Assembly (NCBI RefSeq): GCF_029962485.1
Contig: NZ_CP073639.1
Span: 434,001 to 498,000 of the forward strand
Reading direction: 5' to 3'
DNA length: 64,000 bases
DNA from: Burkholderia cepacia
GTDB lineage: Bacteria; Pseudomonadota; Gammaproteobacteria; Burkholderiales; Burkholderiaceae
The translations under genes were made by a program, and so were the position numbers. The notes below the pieces were generated by a model. That model was not told the DNA's origin. It searched no databases and saw only the letters and a list, made by a program, of their open reading frames with translations. This document shows positions 51,543-60,834 of this stretch, piece by piece. Positions within the stretch are counted from its first letter, which is position 1. Every line of letters begins with the position of its first letter.

Positions 51543-52970
51543 TTACGCGACGCTTTCGTCGTCGATGTCGCGCGCTGTCGGCTCGTAACGCACGATCAGC
51601 AGAAACACGATCGGCGTGACCGCACTGATCGCGACGACCCAGAACATGTCCGTGCCGAGACGGGCCTGCAGGATTGGCAGCACGAACAGCGCAAGCGCCT
51701 GGCCGATGCCGCACAGCGAACGCCCGAAGCCCACGCCGGTACCGCGGATCGCGGCCGGATAGGACAGCGTCGGATAGATCATCATCTGCGCACCGGGCCC
51801 GAAGCCTTCGGCGAACAGCCAGGTGCCGAGCATCAGCAGCACGACGCCTACCGCGAGCGCGCCGTGCGGATGCCCCGCGAGCGCAAGCGCGACCAGCGCG
51901 ACCGTTTGCAGCGCGAAACCGGCGATCGCGACATGGCGCGACGGATAGCGATACGCGAGGCGCATGCCCAGCAAGCCGCCAGTGAATGCGAACAGCACGT
52001 TCAGCGCGAGCGAGGCCGCGATCGTCTCGAACACGCCCGCGCCGAGAAACTGCGACAGGATCGACGGCAGGAAGAACGCAATCGCCGTGTACTCGAACGG
52101 GATGCACAGGTTCATCACGCTCGCGACGAGCGTGCGCCCGAGATACGGGCGCTGGAACAGCACGCGAACGCGCACGGGCGGCGGGTTCGGCTCGCGTCGC
52201 GCGTCCTCGGCTTCGTGGGCGTGAATGCCGTACGACTCGCGCAGGATGCGCGCGGCATTGGCGAGGTCGCCCTGGTTCGCGGCCCACAGCGGCGATTCGT
52301 TCATGAACCGGTTCCGGAACAGGATGATGACGAGCGCGGGCACCGCGCCGAAGATCAGCGACGCGCGCCACAGCCATCCCGCGTGCTCGGCCGGCAGCAG
52401 GAAATACAGGCCGAAGATCAGCAGGAAGCAGACCGACGACGCGACGTACCACATCGGGCACCACGCAGCGAGCCGCGACGCCTTGTTGCCGCGCCCGTTG
52501 AACTTCGAGAATTCCGCGAGAAACGCCATCGCGACGGGCAGGTCGATGCCGACGCCGAGCCCCATCACGAAGCGTGCGCCGATCAGCACCCAGACGTTCG
52601 GCGCCAGCCCGGCCGCGATCGCCGCGACCACGAAGAACAGCATGTCGGCCATGAACACCTGGTAGCGGCCGATCCGGTCGGTCAGCCAGCCGCCGATCAG
52701 GCTGCCGAAGATCGTGCCGATCATGATCGCCGAACCGACCAGTCCGGTCAGCGCGGGCGTCAGGCCGAACTCGCGCGCGACGTCGTCGATGCCGTAGGAC
52801 AGCGTCGTCAGGTCGTACGCGTCGAGAAACACGCCGCCGAGCGCCAGCAGCACGATCATCCGCGCATGGCTGACCGAACTGTCGACCGTATTGATCAGGC
52901 GTGCGACGTCGCTTGCCGAGCGGATGGGGGAAGAAACGGGTGTGGCGGGGCTTAGATCGATCGAACTCAT
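51543..52970 (-). CDS. MFS transporter (sugar-porter/metabolite:H+ symporter type)
   Basis: A 475-residue protein with about twelve membrane spans and AAGGAA before the ATG. Helix 1 has GGVFLDAYDLTTLSYGIDDVA; the loop 2-3 signature is GGWLTDRIGRYQVF and helix 4-5 has GLGVGIDLPVAMAFLAEFS with GRGNKASRLAAWCPMWY. A long central loop includes HEAEDARREPNPPP. It probably carries a small organic acid or organosulfur compound. It is divergent from the system 2 ABC operon, so a shared regulation is possible. Confidence 0.88.
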   Translation of the reverse strand: MSSIDLSPATPVSSPIRSASDVARLINTVDSSVSHARMIVLLALGGVFLDAYDLTTLSYGIDDVAREFGLTPALTGLVGSAIMIGTIFGSLIGGWLTDRIGRYQVFMADMLFFVVAAIAAGLAPNVWVLIGARFVMGLGVGIDLPVAMAFLAEFSKFNGRGNKASRLAAWCPMWYVASSVCFLLIFGLYFLLPAEHAGWLWRASLIFGAVPALVIILFRNRFMNESPLWAANQGDLANAARILRESYGIHAHEAEDARREPNPPPVRVRVLFQRPYLGRTLVASVMNLCIPFEYTAIAFFLPSILSQFLGAGVFETIAASLALNVLFAFTGGLLGMRLAYRYPSRHVAIAGFALQTVALVALALAGHPHGALAVGVVLLMLGTWLFAEGFGPGAQMMIYPTLSYPAAIRGTGVGFGRSLCGIGQALALFVLPILQARLGTDMFWVVAISAVTPIVFLLIVRYEPTARDIDDESVA

Positions 52971-53234
52971 CGCATTCCTTAGTGTTTGTCGGAATGCACG
53001 GCGATGTCGGCATGAAGCCTGGAACCGGGCTCGTGCATTCGCGATCGGCGGGGCTTCAACGGAACGCGGGCTCGTCCGCAGGCGCCCGTCATTGCGTTCC
53101 GGCAGCGGGCATTCTGTTCCCCCGATCCGGGTATCCCAAGCGATATAAAGCGATAAATTAATCGGCCTTCGTCATAAAGTTGCCCGGCCGGATCGCTTAG
53201 CAGCCGCATGCATGTTCAATCGCGGATTTCTTCG

Positions 53235-53263
53235 TTAACGGATCGCGCGCACTTCGTTACATT
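53235..53263 (+). promoter_or_regulatory. Sigma-70-like promoter of ABC system 2
   Basis: TTAACG, a 17-base spacer and TACATT, with the start point about 47 bases before the ATG at 53317. It lies in the 346-base gap 52971-53316, which holds no gene; the AT-rich part near 53140-53165 contains the repeat AGCGATA twice, a possible regulator site. Confidence 0.45.
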
Positions 53264-53316
53264 GATCGATCACCTGCCTGTTCGCGGCGCGTTGCCGCTC
53301 TTCCGGAGATTCCCCG

Positions 53317-54309
53317 ATGAAGCTGTTCTGGTCCCGCGCGTGGCAATCCGCGGCCCTCGTCGTTGCCGCGCTTGCCGGCCTCGTATCGATTCAGGCGCAC
53401 GCGGCGACACCCGCGGAAATCCGCGTCGACTATGCGTACTACTCGCCCGAGAGCCTCGTGATTCGCCACTTCGGCTGGCTCGACGACGAGTTCAAGGCCG
53501 ACCGTACGTCGATTCGCTGGGTGCTGAGCCTCGGCAGCAATCGCGCGCTCGAGTACCTGAACAGCGGTGCGGTCGATTTCGGCTCGGCGGCCGGACTCGC
53601 GTCGGTGCTCGCACGCGCGAACGGCAACCCGATCCACGCGGTCTACGTGTTCTCCCGCCCCGAGTGGACGGCGCTCGTCGTCCGCAAGGATTCGCCGATC
53701 CGCACCCTCGCCGACCTGAAGGGCAAGAAAATCGCCGCGACGCGCGGCACCGATCCGTTCCTGTTCACGCTGCGCGCGCTGCACACGGCCGGCCTGACGC
53801 GTGACGACGTCGAGATCGTCAACCTGCAGCATCCGGACGGCCGCACGGCCCTCGCGAACGGTCAGGTGGATGCATGGGCCGGCCTCGATCCGCATATGGC
53901 CGCGGCGCAGCTCGACGACGGTGCGCGTCTCCTGTACCGCAACGTCGCGTTCAATACATACGGATTGCTGAACGTGCGCGACGCATTCGCCGGTCAGTAT
54001 CCGCAGGCGGTCACGCGCGTGCTGAAGGTCTACGACCGTGCGCGCCAGTGGATCGTGGCGCATCCGGCCGAAACCGCGCAGATCGTCGCCGATGAATCGA
54101 AGGTGTCGCTGCCGGTCGCGAAACTGCAGCTGCAGCGCAACGACTTCAGCGACCCGGTGCCGGGCGACACCCAGCGCGCGGCGCTGAAGGCTGCCGCACC
54201 GGTGCTGACGGCCGAGCAACTGACCAAACCGGGTGTCGATCCCGCGAAGATCGTCGATACGTTGATCGATCCGTCGTTCGCGCGCCCGATCGTCGCGGCG
54301 TCGCACTGA
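53317..54309 (+). CDS. Aliphatic-sulfonate-type ABC solute-binding protein (system 2)
   Basis: A 330-residue SsuA-like protein with GGAG upstream. The Sec signal is AALVVAALAGLVSIQAHA. The mature part reads AEIRVDYAYYSPESLVIRHFGWLDDEF, VLSLGSNRALEYLNSGAVDFGSAAGLASVLARANGNPIHAVYVFS, LADLKGKKIAATRGTDPFLFTLRALHTAG, and LANGQVDAWAGLDPHMAAAQLDDGARLLY. First gene of a complete importer; the ligand is probably a sulfonate or similar. Confidence 0.92.
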   Translation: MKLFWSRAWQSAALVVAALAGLVSIQAHAATPAEIRVDYAYYSPESLVIRHFGWLDDEFKADRTSIRWVLSLGSNRALEYLNSGAVDFGSAAGLASVLARANGNPIHAVYVFSRPEWTALVVRKDSPIRTLADLKGKKIAATRGTDPFLFTLRALHTAGLTRDDVEIVNLQHPDGRTALANGQVDAWAGLDPHMAAAQLDDGARLLYRNVAFNTYGLLNVRDAFAGQYPQAVTRVLKVYDRARQWIVAHPAETAQIVADESKVSLPVAKLQLQRNDFSDPVPGDTQRAALKAAAPVLTAEQLTKPGVDPAKIVDTLIDPSFARPIVAASH

Positions 54310-54319
54310 GGTTGCCGAC

Positions 54320-55174
54320 ATGACGGATACCGCCGCACGCGGCGACGCGCTCGCAACGAATCGCACCGCGCCGGCCCGTGCGAGCCGCCGCGACCCGCTT
54401 CGCGCGTGGCGCATCGCGGGCCTCGCGCTGCCGTTCGCGTCGCTCGTGCTGCTGGAATGCGTCGTGCGGCGCGGCTGGCTGCCCGATCATCTCGTCCCGG
54501 CGCCGAGCGAGATCCTCGATACGCTCGCGCGAATGGGCGTCACGCGTGTCGCACGCCATGTCGGCGCGAGTACGCTGCGGGTCGCGGCGGGCTTTGCGGC
54601 CGGCGCCGGGCTCGCACTCGTCGTCGGCGCGGCGATGGGCCTGAGCCGACGGATCGACGTACTGCTCGAGCCGACGTTCCAGGCACTGCGCGCGATTCCG
54701 TCGCTCGCATGGGTGCCGGTGCTGTTGCTGTGGCTCGGCATCGACGAAGCGCCGAAGATCACGCTGATCGCGATCGGCGCATTCTTCCCGGTTCACCTCG
54801 CGGTGGTCGCCGGCATTCGCGACGTCGACCGCAAGCTCGTCGAGCTCGGCGCGGTGTACCGGCTCGGCCCGCTCGCGCTGTTCCGCCGCATCCTGCTGCC
54901 GGCCGCGCTGCCGCAGATCGTCACCGGCCTGCGTACCGGCCTCAGTCTCGCGTGGATGTTCATGGTGGCAGCCGAACTGATCGCGGCGACGCGCGGGCTC
55001 GGCTTCCTGTTGAGCGACGGCCGGGAAACCGGGCGCCCCGATCTCGTGTTCGGCGCGATCCTGCTGCTCGCCCTGCTCGGCAAGCTGACCGACGGCGCGA
55101 TGCGGCGTATCGAGTTGCGCTGGCTCGGCTGGCGCGATGCATTCGACGGCGCGTCGCGCGAGGTATCGAAATGA
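54320..55174 (+). CDS. Sulfonate/taurine-type ABC transporter permease (system 2)
   Basis: A 284-residue SsuC-like protein, 10 bases after the binding-protein gene. Six spans; key segments are LSRRIDVLLEPTFQALRAIPSLAWVPVLLLWLGIDEAPKITLIAIGAFFPVHLAVVAG and the docking loop ELGAVYRLGPLALFRRILLPAALPQIVTGLRTGLSLAWMFMVAAELI. It shares its family with the permease at 46370, but the two are clearly divergent rather than duplicates. Confidence 0.94.
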   Translation: MTDTAARGDALATNRTAPARASRRDPLRAWRIAGLALPFASLVLLECVVRRGWLPDHLVPAPSEILDTLARMGVTRVARHVGASTLRVAAGFAAGAGLALVVGAAMGLSRRIDVLLEPTFQALRAIPSLAWVPVLLLWLGIDEAPKITLIAIGAFFPVHLAVVAGIRDVDRKLVELGAVYRLGPLALFRRILLPAALPQIVTGLRTGLSLAWMFMVAAELIAATRGLGFLLSDGRETGRPDLVFGAILLLALLGKLTDGAMRRIELRWLGWRDAFDGASREVSK

Positions 55175-56019
55175 GTACGGCGGCTTCTGCGCACGCGACG
55201 GCGGATACCGATACGCCGCTGCTCGACCTGCGGATCGCCCGCAAGCAATACGGGGATCGCACGATCCTCGCCGACATCGCGTTGCAAGTGGCGCGCGGCG
55301 AGATTCTCAGCGTGGTCGGTCCGAGCGGCTGCGGGAAAAGCACGCTGCTGCGGATCGTTGCCGGTCTCGACGCGCACTTCCGCGGCAACGTGAAGCTCGA
55401 CGGCATCGCGCTCGATGGGCCGTCCGCGCGCGTCGGCGTGATCTTTCAGGAGCCGCGGCTGCTGCCGTGGCTGTCGATCGCGGACAACGTCGGTTTCGCG
55501 TCCGGCCCGCGCGGCGGTCGCGACCCGAGTGTCACGCGCCTGCTCGACGAAGTCGGCCTGGCCGGCGTCGCGCGGCAACTGCCGGCCACGTTGTCGGGCG
55601 GGATGGCCCAGCGTGCCGCGATCGCGCGCGGGCTGTTCGGCGAGCCGGATCTGCTGCTGCTCGACGAGCCGTTCAGCGCGGTCGACGCGATCACGCGGAT
55701 GCGCTTGCAGACGCTGCTGCTCGCCGTCGTCCACCGGCACCGGATGGCCGCGATCGTCGTCACGCACGATCTCGACGAGGCGCTGTATCTCGGCGATCGC
55801 GTGCTGATGCTCACGCCGAACCCGGGCCGCATCGACGACGAGATTCGCGTCGATATCGCGCGGCCGCGCGATCGGCGCGATCCGTCGCTGGCCGCGCTGC
55901 GCGCGCGGCTGCTCGGTGCGTTCCAGCGCTTTCACGATCGTGCGGACGGCGCGGATAATCGTTCCCACGACCGTCGGGCATCCGGGCGCGCGGATTCAGC
56001 GCCGCCTCAGCGCCCGTAG
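55171..56019 (+). CDS. Sulfonate/taurine-type ABC transporter ATPase (system 2)
   Basis: A 282-residue SsuB-like ATPase, ATGA overlap with the permease. Walker A GPSGCGKST, Q-loop FQEPRLLPWLS, signature LSGGMAQRAAIARGL, Walker B LLLLDEPFSAVDA and VTHDLDEALYLGDRV. The C-terminus has a long basic-polar extension (about residues 255-282) and overlaps the end of the convergent enoyl-CoA hydratase gene by 13 bases. Confidence 0.94.
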   Translation: MSTAASAHATADTDTPLLDLRIARKQYGDRTILADIALQVARGEILSVVGPSGCGKSTLLRIVAGLDAHFRGNVKLDGIALDGPSARVGVIFQEPRLLPWLSIADNVGFASGPRGGRDPSVTRLLDEVGLAGVARQLPATLSGGMAQRAAIARGLFGEPDLLLLDEPFSAVDAITRMRLQTLLLAVVHRHRMAAIVVTHDLDEALYLGDRVLMLTPNPGRIDDEIRVDIARPRDRRDPSLAALRARLLGAFQRFHDRADGADNRSHDRRASGRADSAPPQRP

Positions 56020-56795
56020 AAGACGACCGGTTCCGGTTCCACACCTTCCCGCATCGCGTCGACGCGCGCCGTCCGGCCGCGTCGCGCATCCTCGGTATTG
56101 TGCAGCGGCATCCCGAGATCGAGCACGACCTGGTCGGCGCCCGGCACGCCGCCCGCCGACCAGGCTTTCAGCAGTGCGCGGATCGCCGCATACGAGCGTG
56201 TCGGGCCATTCGAGAGCCGCGCCGCCAGATCCAGCGCCGCTTGCTCGACCTCGTCTTCCGGCACCACGAAGGCGGCGATACCCAGTTCGCCGGCCGTCTT
56301 CCCCGACATCACCTCGCTCAACATCACGTAGCGCGCCGCACGCGCCGGGCCCGCCCGCTCCGCAATCCGCTGAACCGCGCCGCAGACGGGTATCGTGCCG
56401 ACCGACGGCTCGATGCAGCGGAACGATGCGTTGTCTGCCGCGACGACCAGGTCGCACGCGAGCGCCAGCTCGAACGCCCCGCCCCACGCGCGACCGCGCA
56501 CCGCACAGACGGTCGGAATCTGCAGCGCCTCGATCTTGCGGTATGCGTGATGCATGTCGCTGATGAAGGTGCGCCACGCGTTGAATTCCTTGTCGATGAA
56601 ATCGAGGATATCGCCGCCCTGGCTGAAGTTCGGGCCCGCCGCGCGGACGAGCAGCACGCGGATATCCGATTCGCTGGCCGCGTGAATCGCGTCGCTCAGG
56701 TGGTCGGAAAACGCGTTGGCGATCAGGTTGAGCGGCGGGTTGTCGAGCACGATGTGGCCAACGGAACCGTGACGCTCGAAACGGACGGATGTCAT
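56007..56795 (-). CDS. Enoyl-CoA hydratase/isomerase family protein
   Basis: A 262-residue crotonase-fold protein with AAGGAGA upstream. Substrate and oxyanion segments: HGSVGHIVLDNPPLNLIANAFSDHL, AAGPNFSQGGDILDF and VRGRAWGGAFELALACDLVVAADNASFRCIEPSVGTIPVCGAVQRI. The hydratase Glu pair is only partly evident: one Glu lies in IEPSVG, but the other usual position is not obvious. Downstream partner of the acyl-CoA ligase, 32 bases after its stop. Confidence 0.9.
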   Translation of the reverse strand: MTSVRFERHGSVGHIVLDNPPLNLIANAFSDHLSDAIHAASESDIRVLLVRAAGPNFSQGGDILDFIDKEFNAWRTFISDMHHAYRKIEALQIPTVCAVRGRAWGGAFELALACDLVVAADNASFRCIEPSVGTIPVCGAVQRIAERAGPARAARYVMLSEVMSGKTAGELGIAAFVVPEDEVEQAALDLAARLSNGPTRSYAAIRALLKAWSAGGVPGADQVVLDLGMPLHNTEDARRGRTARVDAMREGVEPEPVVFYGR

Positions 56796-56827
56796 GGGTG
56801 TCTCCTTGATGGGATGGGTGCGGGGGT

Positions 56828-58564
56828 TCAGGTCGGGGTGCCTGCGTGCAGGTCGAGTTCGCGGATCATGCTTTCGCGCATCGCGAACTTCTGCGCCTTG
56901 CCGGTCACGGTCATCGGCATGTCGTCGACGAAGCGGATGTAACGCGGAATCTTGAAATGCGCGATCTGGTCGCGGCAGAACGCGCGGATCTCGTCCTCGG
57001 ACGCATCCTGACCGGGCTTGAGCACGATCCACGCGCAGATTTCCTCGCCGTACTTCTGATCGGGTACGCCGAATACCTGCACGGTCTGCACCTTCGGATG
57101 GCGAAACAGGAACTCCTCGATCTCGCGCGGGTAGACGTTCTCGCCGCCGCGAATGAGCATGTCCTTCACGCGCCCGACGATGTTGCAGTAGCCGTCGGCG
57201 TCGATCGTCGCGAGGTCGCCGGTATACATCCAGCCGTCGCGGATCGACTCCCGCGTGCGCACGTCGTCGTCCCAGTAGCCGAGCATGACCGAGTAGCCGC
57301 GCGTGCACAGCTCGCCCGTCTCGCCGACGGGCACGACGTTCCCGTTCATGTCGACGACCTTGCATTCCAGATGCGGCTGGATATGCCCGACCGTCGAGAC
57401 CCGCTTGTCGAGCGGATCGTCCGTCGCGCTCTGGAACGACACCGGGCTGGTTTCCGTCATGCCGTAGGCGATGGTGACCTCCGTCATGTGCATGTTCACG
57501 ACGACCCGCTTCATCACCTCGATCGGGCATGGCGCGCCGGCCATGATGCCGGTGCGCAGGCTGGAGAAGTCGTGCCGCGCGAAGTCCGGGTGATCGAGCT
57601 GCGCGATGAACATCGTCGGGACGCCGTGCAGCGCGGTGCAACGCTCGTCGCTCACGGCCGCCATCGTGGCCGCCGCATCGAACGCCTCGCCGGGAAAGAC
57701 CATGCACGCGCCGCTGGCCGTACACGCGAGCACCGACATCACCATGCCGAAGCAGTGATACAGCGGCACGGGCACGCACAGCCGGTCCGCTTCGCGCAGG
57801 TTCATGGCCGCGGCGACGAACCGCGCATTGTTGACGATGTTCCGGTGCGTCAGCGTGGCGCCCTTGGGCGCGCCGGTGGTGCCGCTCGTGAACTGGATGT
57901 TGATCGGGTCGTTCGCGTCGAGCGTCGCGGCGATCGCGTCGAGTTCGTCCGTCGAAACATGTGCGCCGCGCGCGAGCACCTGTCGGTACGTCAGCATGCC
58001 CGGCGTGGGAATGTCCTCCATGCGAATCACCCAGCGCAGCGCGGGGAGCCTCGCCGAATCCAGTGCGCCGGGCTCGCAGTGCGGCAGCTCCGGCGCCAGC
58101 GTGCGCAGCATGTCCAGGTAACGGGACGTCTTGAACGACTCGGGCGCGACGATCGCCTTGCAGCCGACCTTGTTCAGCGCATATTCCAGCTCCGCGAGCC
58201 GATACGCGGGATTGACGTTGACGAGGATCAGCCCGAGCCGGGCCGTCGCGAACTGGGTCACGGTCCACTCGAACCGGTTGGGCGACCAGATGCCGATACG
58301 GTCACCCTGGCGCAGGCCCATCGCATGCAGGCCAGCCGCCATCGCATCGACCTCCGCCGCGAACGCCCGCCAGGTCCAGCGCACGCCCTGCTCGCGGAAG
58401 ACGACGGCGGGACGTTCGCCGTGGCGCTTCACGGTGTCGGCCAGCAGTGCCGCGACCGTCAGTTCGCTCAACGCGGAATCGCCAGCGCCCCTGACGTAGG
58501 ACAGTCCGCCGACCGGCAGCGTCGGATCGGCGCCCGGGTCGGGCGTTGCAGTCTGCATCTTCAT
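56828..58564 (-). CDS. AMP-dependent acyl-CoA ligase (FadD/AlkK-like)
   Basis: A 578-residue enzyme from [19 protein letters not shown] with GGAG six bases upstream; the longer reading to 58822 spans the operator and is rejected. ANL-family motifs are complete: [85 protein letters not shown] and a C-terminal [12 protein letters not shown] with the catalytic Lys. It activates an aromatic or medium-chain acid with ATP and CoA. Possible partner of the Rieske pathway through a shared palindrome. Confidence 0.94.
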   Translation of the reverse strand: MKMQTATPDPGADPTLPVGGLSYVRGAGDSALSELTVAALLADTVKRHGERPAVVFREQGVRWTWRAFAAEVDAMAAGLHAMGLRQGDRIGIWSPNRFEWTVTQFATARLGLILVNVNPAYRLAELEYALNKVGCKAIVAPESFKTSRYLDMLRTLAPELPHCEPGALDSARLPALRWVIRMEDIPTPGMLTYRQVLARGAHVSTDELDAIAATLDANDPINIQFTSGTTGAPKGATLTHRNIVNNARFVAAAMNLREADRLCVPVPLYHCFGMVMSVLACTASGACMVFPGEAFDAAATMAAVSDERCTALHGVPTMFIAQLDHPDFARHDFSSLRTGIMAGAPCPIEVMKRVVVNMHMTEVTIAYGMTETSPVSFQSATDDPLDKRVSTVGHIQPHLECKVVDMNGNVVPVGETGELCTRGYSVMLGYWDDDVRTRESIRDGWMYTGDLATIDADGYCNIVGRVKDMLIRGGENVYPREIEEFLFRHPKVQTVQVFGVPDQKYGEEICAWIVLKPGQDASEDEIRAFCRDQIAHFKIPRYIRFVDDMPMTVTGKAQKFAMRESMIRELDLHAGTPT

Positions 58565-58652
58565 GCGTGTCTCCAGAGTGTCGGCGGAGACGGGCTCACC
58601 GCGCCAGGCGCGTGAGATTCTCTCCGGGATATTTCTGGAAATCATCATCGTA

Positions 58653-58666
58653 TCTTCCACGGAAGA
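58653..58666. promoter_or_regulatory. Palindrome TCTTCC-AC-GGAAGA at the ligase promoter
   Basis: Perfect arms, 89-102 bases before the acyl-CoA ligase start, in the 346-base gap 58565-58910 between ligase and porin. A partial copy (ATCCATGGAAGTC, 58807-58819) lies nearby; the porin terminator takes the far end of the gap. The same palindrome recurs at 60084 and 60246. No regulator of matching type is in the window. Confidence 0.7.
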
Positions 58667-58877
58667 CGTCAAGACGGAATTGACCTGAATCGCGCGGATG
58701 GTCTTGAACCGCGTAAACGCTGATATTTCGCGGGTTTCGAGCGAATGTTCCGCTCCTGCAACACTGTATTGCGCACGGCGGCCTACGGGTATTCTGCGAG
58801 ATATCCACCGAAAATCATCCATGGAAGTCGCTCCGTGCGTGTCGCGCTCCGTGACGCTTTCCCGCCAGAACGATTAC

Positions 58878-58905
58878 CGGCACACGCGTCCAGACGCGTG
58901 TGCCG
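58878..58905 (-). terminator. Strong hairpin after the porin gene
   Basis: Perfect 12-bp arms (58878-58889 and 58894-58905) with a 4-base loop, five bases past the porin stop on the leftward strand. No T-run follows, so termination may be partial, but the stem is very stable. Confidence 0.65.
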
Positions 58906-58910
58906 TTCCG

Positions 58911-60059
58911 TCAGAACATATGACGAATGCCGAGCATTACCCCGGTCTGGTCCACGCCGGCGGCCGGCCATGACGACGTGCCCGCGGTGCCGCCGTCGAT
59001 CGTCAGCACGGAATTGCGCTGATTGAAGATGCGCCCCGCGGTCACGTACACCGAACTGCGCTTCGACAGCAGATACATCGCGCGCGCCGCGATGACCGAC
59101 GCGCCGGCGTCGTGCCCACTCACGGTGAGATGGCCGTACTGCGCGTCGAGGACGATCCTCGGCACCGGCAGATAGGTCGCGCCGAGCCACCAGTAATTGC
59201 TGTTCGCGTCGACGACGCCCGGTGCGAGCTCGCCGTGATCGATACGGTGCAGGAAGCCGCCGCCGATCGTCGCGGTGCCGAACTTCACGTAGCCGTCGAT
59301 GACGGCCCGCGTGTCGGTCTGCGAGCTGCTCGGCAGCGGCGAGCCGGGGCCGCCGCCGCCATTGTTCCGGTCGATCGCGGTTGCGATCCCCCAGCTGTCG
59401 GACTCGTACTTCAGCATCGCGGCGATCGTCTTGCATGCGCGGTAGTCGGTCGGCGACTGGCCCGCGCATCCCCCGGCGGCCGCGGGCGCGACCGCATCGC
59501 GCCCGAGCGAATAGCTGACGCCGAAGGTGAAGCCCGACGCCGTAATGCTGTAGACGATCGTGTTGTCGAGACGCGCCTGCGCCAGGTACGTATCGAGCAG
59601 CCCCGCCGCATAGATGTTCGGCCCCATCGTGTCGCCGGGTATCGCCCAGTAGATCTGCGAATACTGGCGGCCGAACGACAGCGTGCCCCACCGCCCCGAC
59701 AGGCCGACGTACGCCTGCCGGCCGAACAGGCGGCCACTCTGGTTCAGCGTCCCCTGCCCCGGCGAAAAGCCCGATTCCAGCACGAAGACGGCGCTCAGGC
59801 CGCCGCCCAGGTCTTCCTTGCCGCGTATGCCCCATCGCGACGGCAGCGAACCGGTGAGCTGCGGCACCTTCACCACGCTCTGCTTCTGCGGGCCGACGTT
59901 CGTGATGTATTCGACGCCCGTATCGATGATCCCGTACAGCGTGACGCTCGATTGCGCGTGCACGGCGCCCGACGCGCATGCGGCGAGCGCCGACAGTCCG
60001 GCGCAAACCGCCTTGTACCTGGCCAACCCTTCTCCAAACCTGTTTGTCCGCAGACTCAT
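58911..60059 (-). CDS. Outer membrane porin (Gram-negative trimeric type)
   Basis: About 382 residues from MSLRTNRFGEGLARYKAVCAGL, with GGAGG seven bases upstream. The signal is long and ends SGAVHAQSS; the mature start is SSVTLYGIIDTGVEYITNVGP. L3-like and strand segments LFGRQAYVGLSGRWGTLSFGRQYSQIYW and the terminal MLGIRHMF with Phe match betaproteobacterial porins. The loop region includes GCAGQSPTDYRACKT with a likely disulfide. Its promoter carries the TCTTCC palindrome, so it probably admits the substrate of the adjacent Rieske pathway. Confidence 0.92.
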   Translation of the reverse strand: MSLRTNRFGEGLARYKAVCAGLSALAACASGAVHAQSSVTLYGIIDTGVEYITNVGPQKQSVVKVPQLTGSLPSRWGIRGKEDLGGGLSAVFVLESGFSPGQGTLNQSGRLFGRQAYVGLSGRWGTLSFGRQYSQIYWAIPGDTMGPNIYAAGLLDTYLAQARLDNTIVYSITASGFTFGVSYSLGRDAVAPAAAGGCAGQSPTDYRACKTIAAMLKYESDSWGIATAIDRNNGGGGPGSPLPSSSQTDTRAVIDGYVKFGTATIGGGFLHRIDHGELAPGVVDANSNYWWLGATYLPVPRIVLDAQYGHLTVSGHDAGASVIAARAMYLLSKRSSVYVTAGRIFNQRNSVLTIDGGTAGTSSWPAAGVDQTGVMLGIRHMF

Positions 60060-60083
60060 TTTGATGCCTCCATGTGATTCTGT

Positions 60084-60097
60084 TCTTCCGTGGAAGA
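60084..60097. promoter_or_regulatory. Palindrome TCTTCC-GT-GGAAGA at the porin promoter
   Basis: 25-38 bases before the porin ATG, with an additional half site TCTTCCGTG at 60111-60119. It faces the Rieske operon across the divergent gap. Confidence 0.7.
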
Positions 60098-60245
60098 TAG
60101 TAATCACACATCTTCCGTGTCAACCGTACGGCGGATCGTGAGTTACCCCTAGGCCGGCTCGCAAAGACGCCTGAACGGGGATTCATTGGATAATCCCGGT
60201 CAGTCATAGTTTTCCCTACCTCGACTTTTGGCTCACACCAATCTA

Positions 60246-60259
60246 TCTTCCATGGAAGA
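60246..60259. promoter_or_regulatory. Palindrome TCTTCC-AT-GGAAGA at the hemerythrin/Rieske promoter
   Basis: A perfect 14-base palindrome, 45-58 bases before the hemerythrin start at 60304. It is the best-formed of the three copies; flanked by TAT on the left. Confidence 0.72.
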
Positions 60260-60303
60260 CGATACTGATTCGTCTGATCCGCTTCATGGAACGAGGTATG
60301 GAA

Positions 60304-60801
60304 ATGAAAGAGTCAGAAGATCACCGGACCGCTGCCCGGAACGGGTATGCACAGTCGCCATCGGACGCTGCCGGTTTCGTCTGGAACGACGACTACGCGC
60401 TCGGTCACGGTCCGATGGACGACACCCATCACGAATTCGTCGCGTGCGTGAACGCGCTGCTCACGACGCCGGACGACGACCTCGGGCGCGCGCTCGACGC
60501 ATTTGCCGCGCACGCACACAGCCATTTCGGCGACGAGGACACCGCGATGCGCGAGACGGCTTACGGCTCCGCCGGCTGCCATATCGACGAGCACGCGGCC
60601 GTGCTGCAGTCGACCGGCGAGGTGCGCGCCGCGCTGGCCGAAGGCCGGCCGCAGGTCGTCCGTGCATTCGCCCGCGCATTGGCCGGATGGTTTCCCGAGC
60701 ACGTACGCGTCATGGACCAGGGTCTCGCGCGCTGGCTCGTCCAGCAACAACTGGGCGCGTCGCCGGTGGTCATCCGGCGCCGCCTTCCCGTCGCGGCCTG
60801 A
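60304..60801 (+). CDS. Bacteriohemerythrin-type O2-binding protein
   Basis: About 165 residues from MKESEDHRTAARNG; GAGG lies seven bases before this ATG, better than the ATGs at 60286 and 60298. A complete non-heme diiron ligand set is present: His42/43 (DDTHHEFV), HxxxE as His74/Glu78, HxxxH as His93/His97, and HxxxxD as His133/Asp138, with the conserved early Trp27. Hemerythrins bind O2 reversibly. It is the first gene in the reductase-Rieske unit, which suggests O2 storage or delivery to the oxygenases (inference). Confidence 0.92.
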   Translation: MKESEDHRTAARNGYAQSPSDAAGFVWNDDYALGHGPMDDTHHEFVACVNALLTTPDDDLGRALDAFAAHAHSHFGDEDTAMRETAYGSAGCHIDEHAAVLQSTGEVRAALAEGRPQVVRAFARALAGWFPEHVRVMDQGLARWLVQQQLGASPVVIRRRLPVAA

Positions 60802-60834
60802 CGCACGCCCCCCCTTCTCATACGAGCGTCCATC

